NCBI GenBank assembly: GCA_003569165.1
Contig: BGOI01000008.1
Span: 1-64,000, forward strand
DNA length: 64,000 nucleotides
Reading direction: 5' to 3'
Source of the DNA: Opitutia bacterium
GTDB taxonomy: Bacteria; Verrucomicrobiota; Verrucomicrobiia; Opitutales; UBA953
Position 1 is the stretch's first letter. The number at the start of each line of letters is the position of its first letter. The notes below the pieces were generated by a model. It did no database searches. It was not told the origin of the DNA and was given only the letters and a program-made list of their open reading frames with translations. A program made the position numbers and the translations under genes. Of the stretch, positions 9,927-21,912 are shown in pieces.

Positions 9927-10586
9927 ATGGAAGAACTGACCAAGAAGCAGCGGGCCATCCTCGACTACATGAAGGCCCACGTCGCCGAGCACACCTACTG
10001 GCCGAGCATCCGCGATATCCAGGCCAAGTTCCGCTTCGCCTCGACCAACGCCGTCTTCGGCCACCTTCAGGCCCTCGAGCGTAAGGGCGTCCTCCAACGC
10101 ATCCCCGGCGCCGCCCGCGCCTACAAGATCGTCCCCGAAGTCCTCAGCGACACCTCCGAGACGGTCATCCGCTACGAAGGCCCCGGCGATGACGCCATCG
10201 CCTTCGAAAGCGTCAAGTTCGCCGGCTCAATCGCGGCCGGTTTCCCCGACTACACCGAATCCTCCGGCGTCCTGGATGCGATGCAGGTCCCGATTTCAGC
10301 TAGTTCCCGTCGTCGTGCCCCCGAAGCTTTCGCTCTCCGCGTCCGCGGCGATTCAATGATCGACGCCGATATCAACGACGGTGACACGGTCATCATCGAA
10401 CCCGGCTCGCCGAAGCATGGTGACATCGTTGCCGCTCTCATCGACGGAGAGACGACCCTCAAGCGCCTCATCAAGCAGGGCTCGAAGGTCTACCTCAAAG
10501 CCGAGAACCAGAATTACCCGGACCTCATCCCCACCACCTCTCTCACGATCCAGGGGATCGCGAAGTCGGTGATGAAGCGGATCTGA
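9927..10586 (+). CDS. lexA: LexA SOS repressor
   Basis: A 219-residue LexA: DNA-binding repressor of the SOS regulon that cleaves itself when RecA is activated. An N-terminal winged helix (~1-65, MEELTKKQRAILDYM to GVLQRIPGAARAY) is followed by a linker and an S24-type latent protease. The predicted cleavage bond is A104-G105 in SIAAGFP. The catalytic dyad is S143 in RGDSMIDADI and K179 in ETTLKRL. The recognition-helix region (FRFASTNAVFGHLQAL) departs from the E. coli form, in keeping with the GAAC-N4-GTTC operator seen just upstream. The ATG at 9927 matches the usual start position of the family. It converges on a methyltransferase gene. Confidence 0.95.
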   Translation: MEELTKKQRAILDYMKAHVAEHTYWPSIRDIQAKFRFASTNAVFGHLQALERKGVLQRIPGAARAYKIVPEVLSDTSETVIRYEGPGDDAIAFESVKFAGSIAAGFPDYTESSGVLDAMQVPISASSRRRAPEAFALRVRGDSMIDADINDGDTVIIEPGSPKHGDIVAALIDGETTLKRLIKQGSKVYLKAENQNYPDLIPTTSLTIQGIAKSVMKRI

Positions 10587-10607
10587 GGCTTGGTGCGCAG
10601 GCCTCAG
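10583..10607. terminator. Possible hairpin at the lexA/methyltransferase junction
   Basis: CTGAGGC (10583-10589) and GCCTCAG (10601-10607) form a 7-base-pair stem with an 11-base loop across the stop codons of two convergent genes, followed by GCTTTGC. The stem is short and the T-run is weak. Confidence 0.35.
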
Positions 10608-11404
10608 GCTTTGCGCAGCACCAGCAAGACGTCCGAGTAGGCCATATCGATCTTACGGGTCGACGTGAGGTCGTAATGGAAATCATGGCAGACGACCAGT
10701 CGTAGCGATGGCACCTTGGCCAGCAAGGCCTTGAGCTCAGCAGGCGAATACGTCCGGAAATCCCAGTGGGTCTCTTCGACGCGGGTCTTACCCTTCTCGG
10801 TGATGCGCATGCGCGTGCGCATAGCCTCCGTGCGGGACTTGCGGTCGGCCGGGGCGGACCAAGTATCACTGACCACGCGTATGCCGGGTTTACGGCCGAT
10901 CCAGCGCTCATGGTCGGGCGGTGTGTTCTTATAATCGGTCAGGTGCAGGCCGAGCAGAAGCAGGCCGCCTGGACGCAAGGACGCGGCCATGCGACGCAGT
11001 GCGCTCACTGCACCCGCTTCGGTATCGATATACTTGAACGTGCTGACGAAGCAGTGGGCGACGTCATAGCGGGCGCCTTTCGGGAGGCTAAAATCCTGCA
11101 AGCGATCGCGCCAGACCCTGCCCTTTAGGCCCTTGGCTTTGAGTCGGTTCTTTGCGAAGGCGACCTGGTGCTTGTTCAGGTCAAAGCCATGGACGACGTG
11201 ACCGCGCGCTGACAGCGACTCAAGTAGGCGACCGGACCCACAGGCCGGCTCGAAGACCCGCATGGGGCCATCTAGCACTGGCCCATGCTTCTTCATGATA
11301 CCCTCGATGAAGCGCGTCTCCTTCGGCGTATAGTCCGCATAGACCATGTCGTAATACAACGGCGAGTCGTACCACGCCGTGGCGGATTGTTTCTTCAGAG
11401 ACAC
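10604..11404 (-). CDS. Class I SAM-dependent methyltransferase
   Basis: A 266-residue cytoplasmic methyltransferase. Motif I is VFEPACGSGRLLESL (~50-64), the acidic residue of motif II is in VHGFDLNKHQVAFAK, and the motif IV region is YDVAHCFVSTFKYI, with LRPGGLLLLGLHLTDY after it. The N-terminal part (YDMVYADYTPKETRFIEGIMKK) is like that of small-molecule methyltransferases. The substrate cannot be told from sequence. The longest frame starts with GTG at 11404, only 5 bases from a large inverted repeat, so the true start could be an internal codon. It lies downstream of thiC on the same strand but is probably separated from it by that repeat. Confidence 0.82.
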   Translation of the reverse strand: MSLKKQSATAWYDSPLYYDMVYADYTPKETRFIEGIMKKHGPVLDGPMRVFEPACGSGRLLESLSARGHVVHGFDLNKHQVAFAKNRLKAKGLKGRVWRDRLQDFSLPKGARYDVAHCFVSTFKYIDTEAGAVSALRRMAASLRPGGLLLLGLHLTDYKNTPPDHERWIGRKPGIRVVSDTWSAPADRKSRTEAMRTRMRITEKGKTRVEETHWDFRTYSPAELKALLAKVPSLRLVVCHDFHYDLTSTRKIDMAYSDVLLVLRKA

Positions 11405-11408
11405 AGCG

Positions 11409-11491
11409 GTTGGCGGTTAGCGGATAGCGGTTGGAAACGGCAAGAGGTGCGGCGTGGGTTTTACCCCAACCGCCAACCGCTAACCGCCAAC
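11409..11491. repeat. 26-base inverted repeat built from GCGGTTAGCGGTTGG-like units
   Basis: The left arm 11409-11434 and right arm 11466-11491 are reverse complements with 2 mismatches in 26, around a 31-base loop. Each arm is itself repetitive (GGCGGTTAGCGG units). It lies between the thiC stop and the methyltransferase start. It could form a long RNA hairpin that ends thiC transcription, or be a copy of an interspersed palindromic element. Confidence 0.75.
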
Positions 11492-11503
11492 ACCTAAAAC
11501 CTA

Positions 11504-13591
<2,088 letters not shown>

Positions 13592-13662
13592 GAACGTGCT
13601 TATGAAGGTGGAAAGTCTCCAAGTAGCAAGTGGCAACCCCCGGCGACTTCCCACCAAAAGGA

Positions 13663-13686
13663 AGGGCCCGACACACGTCGGGCCCT
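13663..13686 (-). terminator. Rho-independent terminator after dnaA
   Basis: AGGGCCCGAC and GTCGGGCCCT form a perfect 10-base-pair stem with a 4-base loop (ACAC on the plus strand). On the minus strand it is followed by TCCTTTTGG. It lies 26 bases past the dnaA stop and ahead of the thiC leader. Confidence 0.85.
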
Positions 13687-13711
13687 GGTTGGCATCACTG
13701 ACAACCGTAAA

Positions 13712-15073
<1,362 letters not shown>

Positions 15074-15461
15074 GAGAAAGGGGGAGGGTTGAGAAAGGTT
15101 GTTCACAGGCTCTTTGGAAGCCCGAAAGTAAGATATTTTCGTAAAAGGGATGTTAATGAAACGACCTTAAGGTTTTAACTGCTTCACCGCCAAATAAGTG
15201 ATCGGCGATAGGTGCAGCGTAAGTCGTTGTTGGGTGGGCGTTTGAGAGGTTAAAAATTGGATTCCACCGTATAACGTCCGGCGGAGGGGCTGGGGTCGAT
15301 CCACGGGGGGCGAATCGGATGGCATTTGTGAACGCGCGGTGACGAGGCACAAGAGCAAGCCCTGCACAGGTTATTAACAGGACCCCTGTAGATAAGAAAA
15401 TGAGGTTTCTGTTGCACGTCCGTAACACCATCACCGTCCCCTTGCGAATAGGGGTTTTAAT
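15074..15461. other. Candidate replication origin (non-coding region upstream of dnaA)
   Basis: A 388-base region with no convincing gene. It holds near-matches to the DnaA box TTATNCACA: TTGTTCACA at 15099-15107, TTATTAACA at 15371-15379 and TGTAGATAA (reverse TTATCTACA) at 15387-15395, plus a weaker TGTGAACGC at 15327-15335. An AT-rich stretch at 15127-15180 stands out from the GC-rich surroundings and could be an unwinding element. A 93-residue open frame on the minus strand here has no protein-like features. The call rests on position and imperfect boxes, so it is tentative. Confidence 0.42.
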
Positions 15462-16466
15462 TCACTTCACCGATTCTGCGAGGTGCTCGTCGCGGAGCCG
15501 TCGCAGGTCGTCCAAGGTCAGGCAGTGACGGAGTCGGTCGCGCAATTTTCGTGAGCCAGGCAGCCCGTGGGTCAGCGGATGCATCCGATCGAGCATCCAA
15601 CGCACGTCGCGCGTGCCCAGGCGCGAGGCATGCACCTCGATGGTGAGCTCGGCCAAGCGAATCATACAATCCCAGCGCTGTTGCATGCCGATTTCGGCCG
15701 CGGAGCCTTCCCTGCCCTCCATCGCTGCCTTAATCTGGGCAAATATCCAGGGGTTACCCAGGGCGGCTCGGCCGACCATCAACCCAGAGACACCGGTCTC
15801 CCGATGTCGAAGAAGAGCCGAAGCTCCGTCCTTCACGTCGCCATTGCCGATCACGGGGATATCCACGGCGGCGGCGACCTTGGCAATCCAGCCCCAATGG
15901 GCTTCGCCGGAATAACCCTGCTCCTTGGTACGTCCGTGGACCGCCAGGGCCTCGACGCCGAGCTCTTGGAGACGACCCGCTACCTCTACGGCCACGATGG
16001 TGGCGTGATCCCAACCGAGACGCATCTTGGCGGTGAGAGGGATATCTGGAATCGCATCCTTCACGGCCTTCACGAGATCGTAAAGCAACGGCGTGCATCG
16101 CAGCAGCCCCGAGCCGGCATTCTGTTCGATGACCTTATGCGCGGGGCAGCCGAAATTGAGATCAAGGAAGTCAGGCTTCACGCGATCGCAGACCAGCCGG
16201 GCGGCCTTGGCCATCGAGGCGGGCGTGGCACCGAAGATTTGGACGCCCATCGGACGCTGGGCTTCGGTGAAATCGACCATCTCCCAGGCTTTGACGTTAT
16301 CGCGGATGAGGGCCTCGGACTGCACGAACTCCGTGACCATCACGTCGGCACCCTGCTCTTTGCACACCTGACGGAAAGCCACGTCGGTGTGGCGGGCCAT
16401 CGGGGCGAGGTAGAGCGGGAACTTACCCGGGCCGAACCACGGCAGACGTGGCGCGACCTTACTCAC
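15462..16466 (-). CDS. dusB: tRNA-dihydrouridine synthase (DusB-like)
   Basis: A flavoprotein that reduces specific uridines in tRNA to dihydrouridine with NADPH. The FMN-barrel start is PLYLAPMARHTDVAFRQ. The catalytic cysteine is C107 in DLNFGCPAHKV, and the flavin phosphate-binding end is GNGDVKDGASAL with GLMVGRAALGNPW. The length of 334 residues fits DusB. Its start overlaps the stop of rarA by 4 bases, so the two are co-translated. The exact Dus subclass is inferred from overall resemblance. Confidence 0.92.
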   Translation of the reverse strand: MSKVAPRLPWFGPGKFPLYLAPMARHTDVAFRQVCKEQGADVMVTEFVQSEALIRDNVKAWEMVDFTEAQRPMGVQIFGATPASMAKAARLVCDRVKPDFLDLNFGCPAHKVIEQNAGSGLLRCTPLLYDLVKAVKDAIPDIPLTAKMRLGWDHATIVAVEVAGRLQELGVEALAVHGRTKEQGYSGEAHWGWIAKVAAAVDIPVIGNGDVKDGASALLRHRETGVSGLMVGRAALGNPWIFAQIKAAMEGREGSAAEIGMQQRWDCMIRLAELTIEVHASRLGTRDVRWMLDRMHPLTHGLPGSRKLRDRLRHCLTLDDLRRLRDEHLAESVK

Positions 16467-17821
16467 GGGCGTCCGTCCTTCTTCTTCAGGCCGGCCTTGA
16501 GCTCGCGCCAGCGGGCGAGGCGCTCAGCGATCTGCGGCTCGGCGCCAGCGTCACCGGGATGATAAAGCGAAAGCGGACGGCTCAGGTATTCCTGCCCGCT
16601 GATGGCTTCCGGGTAATCATGGCTGTAACGATAGGTACCACCGTTACCAAGGCTCTTGTTCACGCTGTTATGAGCGTCCTTCAGGTGCAGCGGCACCTCC
16701 TGACGCGGCATATTGCGCACGGCGTCCTTAGCCTCAGAGATGGCCACGGTGGTGCTATTGCTCTTGGGCGAGAGCGCCAGGAAGAGCGTCGCATGGGCGA
16801 GCGCGTATTCGCATTCGGGCATCCCGACCATCTCGCAGGCCTGGAAGGCGGCGGTGGCAACGCCGAGGGCACGTGAGTCCGCCAGACCAACATCCTCGGA
16901 GGCGCAGATGACGAGACGTCGCGCGATGAAGCGGGGCTCCTCCCCTCCTTCGAGCATCAGGAAGAGCCAATAGAGCGCGGCATCCGGATCGCCGCCGCGG
17001 ACGGACTTAATGAAGGCCGAGGCGGTGTCGTAATGGTCGTCGCCGCCGTCGTCATAACGAATGCGACGTTCGCGGGCGAAAGAAGCCACGGCGTCGTCGG
17101 TCACGATGCCGAGCGCGGGCGCGGAAAGGACCAAGGTCTCAAGGCAGTTCAACGCGCGTCGTAGGTCTCCTGAGGCCATCTCAGCGACCTGCTGCAGGAC
17201 TTTCTCGGAAGCCTTGATGCCGAGCGCGCCAAGACCTCGCTCCTTGTCCGCGAGCGCCGTGCCGAGGAACGTGGCAATCTCTGGCGGCGACAGCGGATCG
17301 AGCCGAAAGAGATGACTGCGGCTCAGGAGGGCCGGGACGACGTAGAGGCCAGGATTATGGGTCGTGCAGCCGATGAGGCGCACCACGCCAGCTTCGACAT
17401 CCGGCAATAACAGATCCTGTTGGGCCTTATTGAAGCGGTGGATCTCGTCGACGACTAGCACGGTCTTCCGCGAAGGCTGGCGACGGGCGTCCGCGAGGAT
17501 CTCGCGCAGTTCCGGCGTCCCCGAGAGCACGGCGTTGACGCGGACGACGAAGGACTGCGTCTCGGCAGCGATGACCTCGGCCAAGGTGGTCTTGCCGCAA
17601 CCGGGAGGACCGTAGAAAAGCAACGAGCCGAAGTTGTCGGCCTTGATGAGGCGCGGTAGCAAGGCCTCGGGCCCCAGGAGACCCGCATGACCGACGACCT
17701 CTGCGAGATTCCGCGGACGCATGCGCGAAGCCAGCGGACGACGGCGCTCCGGGATGGCATCAGGCACCCCCTGACCAAGACCAGGCAAGGCGTCGTCCGA
17801 CCGAAGGCGCCGTTCAGCCAC
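16463..17821 (-). CDS. rarA: Replication-associated recombination protein A (AAA+ ATPase)
   Basis: RarA/MgsA, a clamp-loader-like ATPase that acts at stalled replication forks. The N-terminus SRMRPRNLAEVVGHAGLLGP is followed by Walker A YGPPGCGKTT and Walker B VLVVDEIHRFNKAQQD, the arginine-finger region and the C-terminal tetramerisation domain (HYDTASAFIKSVRGGDPDAALYW). The C-terminus has the typical GYRYSHDYP-like stretch (GTYRYSHDYPEAISGQEYL). Its 452 residues are normal. It sits 3 bases after msrA and overlaps dusB by 4 bases, forming an msrA-rarA-dusB run. Confidence 0.95.
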   Translation of the reverse strand: MAERRLRSDDALPGLGQGVPDAIPERRRPLASRMRPRNLAEVVGHAGLLGPEALLPRLIKADNFGSLLFYGPPGCGKTTLAEVIAAETQSFVVRVNAVLSGTPELREILADARRQPSRKTVLVVDEIHRFNKAQQDLLLPDVEAGVVRLIGCTTHNPGLYVVPALLSRSHLFRLDPLSPPEIATFLGTALADKERGLGALGIKASEKVLQQVAEMASGDLRRALNCLETLVLSAPALGIVTDDAVASFARERRIRYDDGGDDHYDTASAFIKSVRGGDPDAALYWLFLMLEGGEEPRFIARRLVICASEDVGLADSRALGVATAAFQACEMVGMPECEYALAHATLFLALSPKSNSTTVAISEAKDAVRNMPRQEVPLHLKDAHNSVNKSLGNGGTYRYSHDYPEAISGQEYLSRPLSLYHPGDAGAEPQIAERLARWRELKAGLKKKDGRP

Positions 17822-17824
17822 GAC

Positions 17825-18436
17825 TTACTTCTCTTCCGCGAAGGGCACCAGGTGACAGTAGGGCTTCTTGCCGCGCAGCTGGTAATACTTCTGGTGATAT
17901 TCTTCGGCGCGCCAGAACTTCGGAGCGGCCTCAATCTGGGTGGCGATCGGACGGCTGAAGGTCTTGGCGAGTGTCAGACCAATCTTCACGTCGTCCGCGA
18001 CCTTCTTCTGCTCGGGAGAGTGCGTGAAGATGACGGAGCGATACTGATCGCCGATATCCGGACCCTGGCGGTTGATCTGCGTCGGGTCGTGCATCTTGAA
18101 GAAATACTCGACCAGCGTGCGGTAGCTCACCTTGGCCGGGTCGAAGGTCACTTCGATGACTTCGGCGTGCCCGGTACCCTTGTTGCAGATATCCTCATAG
18201 GTCGGATTCAAGGTCTTGCCGCCGGCATAGCCGCTCTCGGCCGAATGGACGCCGGGGATCTTGGCATATTGATATTCGACGCCCCAGAAACAGCCGGCCC
18301 CGAAGGTGGCTTTCTCGAGCTTAGGAGGAGTGGTCATGGTCTTATCGGTGGAAGGCTTGAGGTCGGCCGCAAGGAGGAGACCGCAGGCGGCGCAGGCGAC
18401 GAGGCCGGACTTCAGGAGGGTGAGCAGCTTATTCAT
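17825..18436 (-). CDS. msrA: Exported peptide-methionine (S)-S-oxide reductase
   Basis: Reduces methionine S-sulfoxide in proteins. The active-site cysteine is C49 in FGAGCFWGVEYQY, and downstream MsrA blocks include YAGGKTLNPTYEDIC, GHAEVIEVTFDP and HDPTQINRQGPDIGDQYRS. A hydrophobic N-terminal segment (residues ~5-24) makes this an exported or lipid-anchored form; LVAC around residue 12-15 could be a lipobox. It ends in YCHLVPFAEEK with no MsrB fusion. It is the first gene of the msrA-rarA-dusB run. Confidence 0.94.
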   Translation of the reverse strand: MNKLLTLLKSGLVACAACGLLLAADLKPSTDKTMTTPPKLEKATFGAGCFWGVEYQYAKIPGVHSAESGYAGGKTLNPTYEDICNKGTGHAEVIEVTFDPAKVSYRTLVEYFFKMHDPTQINRQGPDIGDQYRSVIFTHSPEQKKVADDVKIGLTLAKTFSRPIATQIEAAPKFWRAEEYHQKYYQLRGKKPYCHLVPFAEEK

Positions 18437-18491
18437 GGCGGGACGGAACTACTTTGGGCGATTCCCCGACCGAAGCAAGGTGGGACGACGC

Positions 18492-21173
18492 TCAGGACAC
18501 CACCCCGCGCAAGACCTCCGCCAGGGCTTCCGGCGGATGCGGGTCGCGGGTGAGGCCGCGCTCGGGCGTCAGGTAGAAGGTATCGATGGCAAAGCCCTGC
18601 TCGGTCGCGATATTGGCGAAGGTAATGGCGTAGCCGGCCTCCCGGATGGCGCGTCCGAAGCGGAACAGCAGACCGAGGCGGTCATTGCACTGGATCTCGA
18701 TGACGGTGCGGGCCAGGTCCACTTCATAGTAGACTTCGACCTTGGCGGCGAGCGGCACGAAAGCCTTACGGCGAGGAGCGGTCAAGTGGGCGTGCTGCTC
18801 CACGGCCGCGATGTCATCTACGAGATCCGTACCTTCGAGCAGCGACTTTGCCAAGGCCGCCGTGAAGCGTTCCTTGGAAGCGGCCTCCTTGCCGACAGGT
18901 AGGACGACCTTGAAGAAGTCGATCGCGACGTCGTCGTCGCGCGAAAAGGCGCGGCACGAGACGATATTGATACCGGCCACGGCGAAGGCACCGGCCATCC
19001 GACTGAAAAGTCCCGCACGGTCCCAGGTGACGACGGTCACGAGCGACTGTCCCGAACCGGCATCGTCATGCCACTCGACGATCGGACGCAATGAGACCTC
19101 AGCGTCGGCTTCCGAGACCGAAGCGATGAGGCGATGGATCATCCGCAAGTGATGCGCGGCGTCTTCAGCCGCGGCATGCAGGTAATACCCCTGCGGCATG
19201 GTGGTAAAATGGGCTTCAACCTCGTCGGAAGGAACATCCGCTCCAAGGATATCGGCCGTAGCGGAACGCAGGGCAGCCACGACGGCGCCATGGTCATGAT
19301 CCGCCTCGCCGGCCAGCTTGGCGAGGGTCCGGCGGTAGACCGTCCAATGCTGGCCGTCCTTGAATTCAGTCCAGAGATCAGGGGAAGTGGCCCGGGCGTC
19401 GCAACGCGTGTGCACGAACAAGCTTCGCAGGACCTGCTCGTCGCCCATCAGGCGGGCAAAGCGGTCGATATTGGCGGGATCATCGATATCGTGCCGCTGC
19501 CAATAAAGACCCATGACGAGGTGATGGCGGATGACGCCGGCAGCAATCTCACGCTCCCTCGCATCGAAGCCAAGACGTTCCAGCACCTTGTCGGCGATGG
19601 GCACACCGCGTTCCGCATGGCCTTCGATGCCGCCGGACTTGGCGATATCATGAAGGAACAGGATGGCGTAGAGCAACGAGGGTGCTTCGGAACCGAGGAC
19701 GACCGCGCGGTAACGCTGATCGACGTCCGTCTCGCCGGCGTAAATCGTGTCCAGTTCCATCAGGCAGCGGAGCGTATGCACGTCGGCCGTCCAACGGTGG
19801 TAGAATTCGAACTGCACGAGGCAGTGCAGCCCGGCGAACTCCGGCACGAGACGATAAAGCAGGCCGTGCTCGCGCAGGGCATTGAGCGTGCCGTAGACGC
19901 GACCGCCCTCAGTGAGCATCGCGCGGAGGGCGCTGCTGGCTTCTTCGGACGCGGCAAGCGCAGGCGTTAGCAAGTGCGCCCGCTCACGCACCAACAAAGA
20001 TAAGGCACGGTCAGGGCGAGCTTCGTGGATCTGGCAGATGCGGAACAAGCGTACCAGGCGACCGGGGTCTTCTTCGAAGACGAGGCGATGCTCGGCCGTG
20101 ACGGTGCCGCCCGGGACGACGCGTAGGCCGTCCATGATGAAAGGGGCGCCCCACCCTTCGGGCTCAGGTTCGCCCATCACCGCGCCTTCGACGATCTCCG
20201 CGCAACGCCTGACGTGGTCGGCGGCGTCGAAATACTCGCGCATCATCCCGCCGATACGTTCGGTCAGCGTGCCACGGTAGCCAAGGCCTTGGGACATGGT
20301 ATCCTGGCGCTCCAGCGAAAGCTGTTCAGTCGGACGGGTGACCTGAAAATGCAGTTCACAACGCAAGCGAAGCAAAACCTGCTTGGCTTCCTCAAACTTC
20401 TGCAGGTCGACCGAAGGAAGGAAACCAGAGGCCGCTAGTCCGGCCGGGCCGACGCCATTGCGGGCCGTGCGCGCGATCCAGATACATCCCTGGACATCGC
20501 GGAGAGCACCGACGCCGTTCTTAAGGTCAGGCTCCTGCAAGTAGGCGCTGCCGCCGGCCTTTTCGCGACGCTTACGCTGCGACTCCACGATGGCACGGGC
20601 GAACGGCTTCCAGGCCTGACCAGAGAGCAAAGCGGCGGTCTTGGCTTCGAGTTGAGCGTAGAGTTCCGCCGAACCGCACAGATGACGCGTCTCGAGCAAG
20701 GCCACATGCAGATGCAGGTCATCCTTGGCGTAGTTGGTGGATTCCGTGACCGTACGGACGGACTGTCCGACCTTCAGGCCGAGATCCCAAAGCGGATAGA
20801 GGATGGATTCGACGAGCGCCTTCGTGGCGGCTGAATGTCGGGGGACGAGCACTAGCAGGTCGACGTCACTGAGCGGACAAAGCTCGGCGCGGCCGTAGCC
20901 ACCCGTCGCGACGAGGCTGATCGCGGAAGCCGCGGGACCTGCCTTCAAAAAGAGAGCGTCAAAAAGGATGTCAATGGCGTCGGAGCGGAGCTTCGAAACC
21001 TCGCCACCGAGGACACCGGCGCGGTGGGCCGCCAACTGGGTTTCGCGGGCCTCGGCCAAAAACAGCTTGGCCCGTGGGACGAACTCTCCCTCCAAGGCCG
21101 CCTGGCCGGCTAGCCCATGCTGTAACGCCGAGCGGCGGAGCAGGACCGAGGAGGATTCGTATTCAGGCGACAT
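18492..21173 (-). CDS. glnD: Bifunctional [protein-PII] uridylyltransferase/uridylyl-removing enzyme
   Basis: The nitrogen sensor that adds UMP to, or removes it from, PII proteins according to glutamine. The order is: nucleotidyltransferase domain with GGYGRAELCPLSDVDLLVLV (91-110, metal-binding D103 and D105), a helical adenylyltransferase-like region, an HD hydrolase domain with LFLHDIAKSGGIEGHAERG (~515), and two C-terminal ACT domains (~700-890). At 893 residues it is full length. No glnB or glnA lies nearby. The start at 21173 is an ATG without a Shine-Dalgarno site, in a 79-base gap shared with the divergent dedA. Confidence 0.95.
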   Translation of the reverse strand: MSPEYESSSVLLRRSALQHGLAGQAALEGEFVPRAKLFLAEARETQLAAHRAGVLGGEVSKLRSDAIDILFDALFLKAGPAASAISLVATGGYGRAELCPLSDVDLLVLVPRHSAATKALVESILYPLWDLGLKVGQSVRTVTESTNYAKDDLHLHVALLETRHLCGSAELYAQLEAKTAALLSGQAWKPFARAIVESQRKRREKAGGSAYLQEPDLKNGVGALRDVQGCIWIARTARNGVGPAGLAASGFLPSVDLQKFEEAKQVLLRLRCELHFQVTRPTEQLSLERQDTMSQGLGYRGTLTERIGGMMREYFDAADHVRRCAEIVEGAVMGEPEPEGWGAPFIMDGLRVVPGGTVTAEHRLVFEEDPGRLVRLFRICQIHEARPDRALSLLVRERAHLLTPALAASEEASSALRAMLTEGGRVYGTLNALREHGLLYRLVPEFAGLHCLVQFEFYHRWTADVHTLRCLMELDTIYAGETDVDQRYRAVVLGSEAPSLLYAILFLHDIAKSGGIEGHAERGVPIADKVLERLGFDAREREIAAGVIRHHLVMGLYWQRHDIDDPANIDRFARLMGDEQVLRSLFVHTRCDARATSPDLWTEFKDGQHWTVYRRTLAKLAGEADHDHGAVVAALRSATADILGADVPSDEVEAHFTTMPQGYYLHAAAEDAAHHLRMIHRLIASVSEADAEVSLRPIVEWHDDAGSGQSLVTVVTWDRAGLFSRMAGAFAVAGINIVSCRAFSRDDDVAIDFFKVVLPVGKEAASKERFTAALAKSLLEGTDLVDDIAAVEQHAHLTAPRRKAFVPLAAKVEVYYEVDLARTVIEIQCNDRLGLLFRFGRAIREAGYAITFANIATEQGFAIDTFYLTPERGLTRDPHPPEALAEVLRGVVS

Positions 21174-21252
21174 GCGACGTCGCCACCGTGAGGGGAAAAA
21201 CTCCTTCGTTCAAGGCGATTGCCATCCCGGAGGATTCCTCCTTATTGGCGAT

Positions 21253-21912
21253 ATGGAATCTTGGCTGAGCGACTTCTGGTCCCACCTGCACACCGCTGAA
21301 GGGCTCAGTCAGACCATCCAAGCGGGCGGTATCAGCCTGATGTGCCTGATCATCTTCGCGGAGACGGGCCTACTCGCAGGCTTCTTCCTACCAGGGGACT
21401 CGCTGCTCGTCACCGCCGGCGTGCTGACCATCGCGAACGGCGATCGGGCGGCCTACTTCGACCCGTGGATGGTCACCGGGGCGCTGACGGTCGCCGCCAT
21501 CATCGGCGACCAGACCGGCTATTGGCTGGGACGCAAGTACGGCCACGCCATGGAAGCGAAGCCCGACAGCTGGTGGTTCAAGCGGAAGCACCTCACCGCC
21601 GCCCGCGACTACTTCGCGGAGAAAGGCCCGCTCGCCATCGTGCTCGCCCGCTTCGTGCCGCTGATGCGCACCTTCGTCCCCTTCGCCGCCGGCATGGGTG
21701 ATATGCCCGCTGGGCGCTTCCTGCGCTGGAACACGCTCGGGGGTATCCTCTGGATCAATTCACTCGTCTGGCTCGGGCACTGGCTCGGCGGCACGCCAAT
21801 GGCCGATCAGCTGCACAAGGTCATCCTCATCGTGATCGTGGTCTCCTTCATCCCCGTCGTCTGGACGGCGGCGAAGCGTCTGCTCACTTCCCGACGGGAA
21901 ACCAAAACTTGA
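21253..21912 (+). CDS. DedA-family membrane protein
   Basis: A 219-residue inner-membrane protein of the DedA/SNARE-associated family, whose members move undecaprenyl phosphate or other lipids. The start ATG at 21253 gives MESWLSDFWSHLHTAEGL. The family motifs are FAETGLLAGFFLPGDSLL, GDQTGYWLGRKYG and the conserved ARFVPLMRTFVPFAAGMGDM (the R-F-x-P and G-x-x-x-M region). An upstream palindrome GGAGGATTCCTCC at 21229-21241 includes the only SD-like GGAGG seen here, but it is ~19 bases from the ATG. The 3' end overlaps the convergent kinase gene by 29 bases. Confidence 0.92.
   Translation: MESWLSDFWSHLHTAEGLSQTIQAGGISLMCLIIFAETGLLAGFFLPGDSLLVTAGVLTIANGDRAAYFDPWMVTGALTVAAIIGDQTGYWLGRKYGHAMEAKPDSWWFKRKHLTAARDYFAEKGPLAIVLARFVPLMRTFVPFAAGMGDMPAGRFLRWNTLGGILWINSLVWLGHWLGGTPMADQLHKVILIVIVVSFIPVVWTAAKRLLTSRRETKT

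Noticed and set aside
15153-15434. 93-residue open frame in the region upstream of dnaA
   Set aside because: No homology, no leader sense, and it overlaps the candidate origin with its DnaA-box-like sites.
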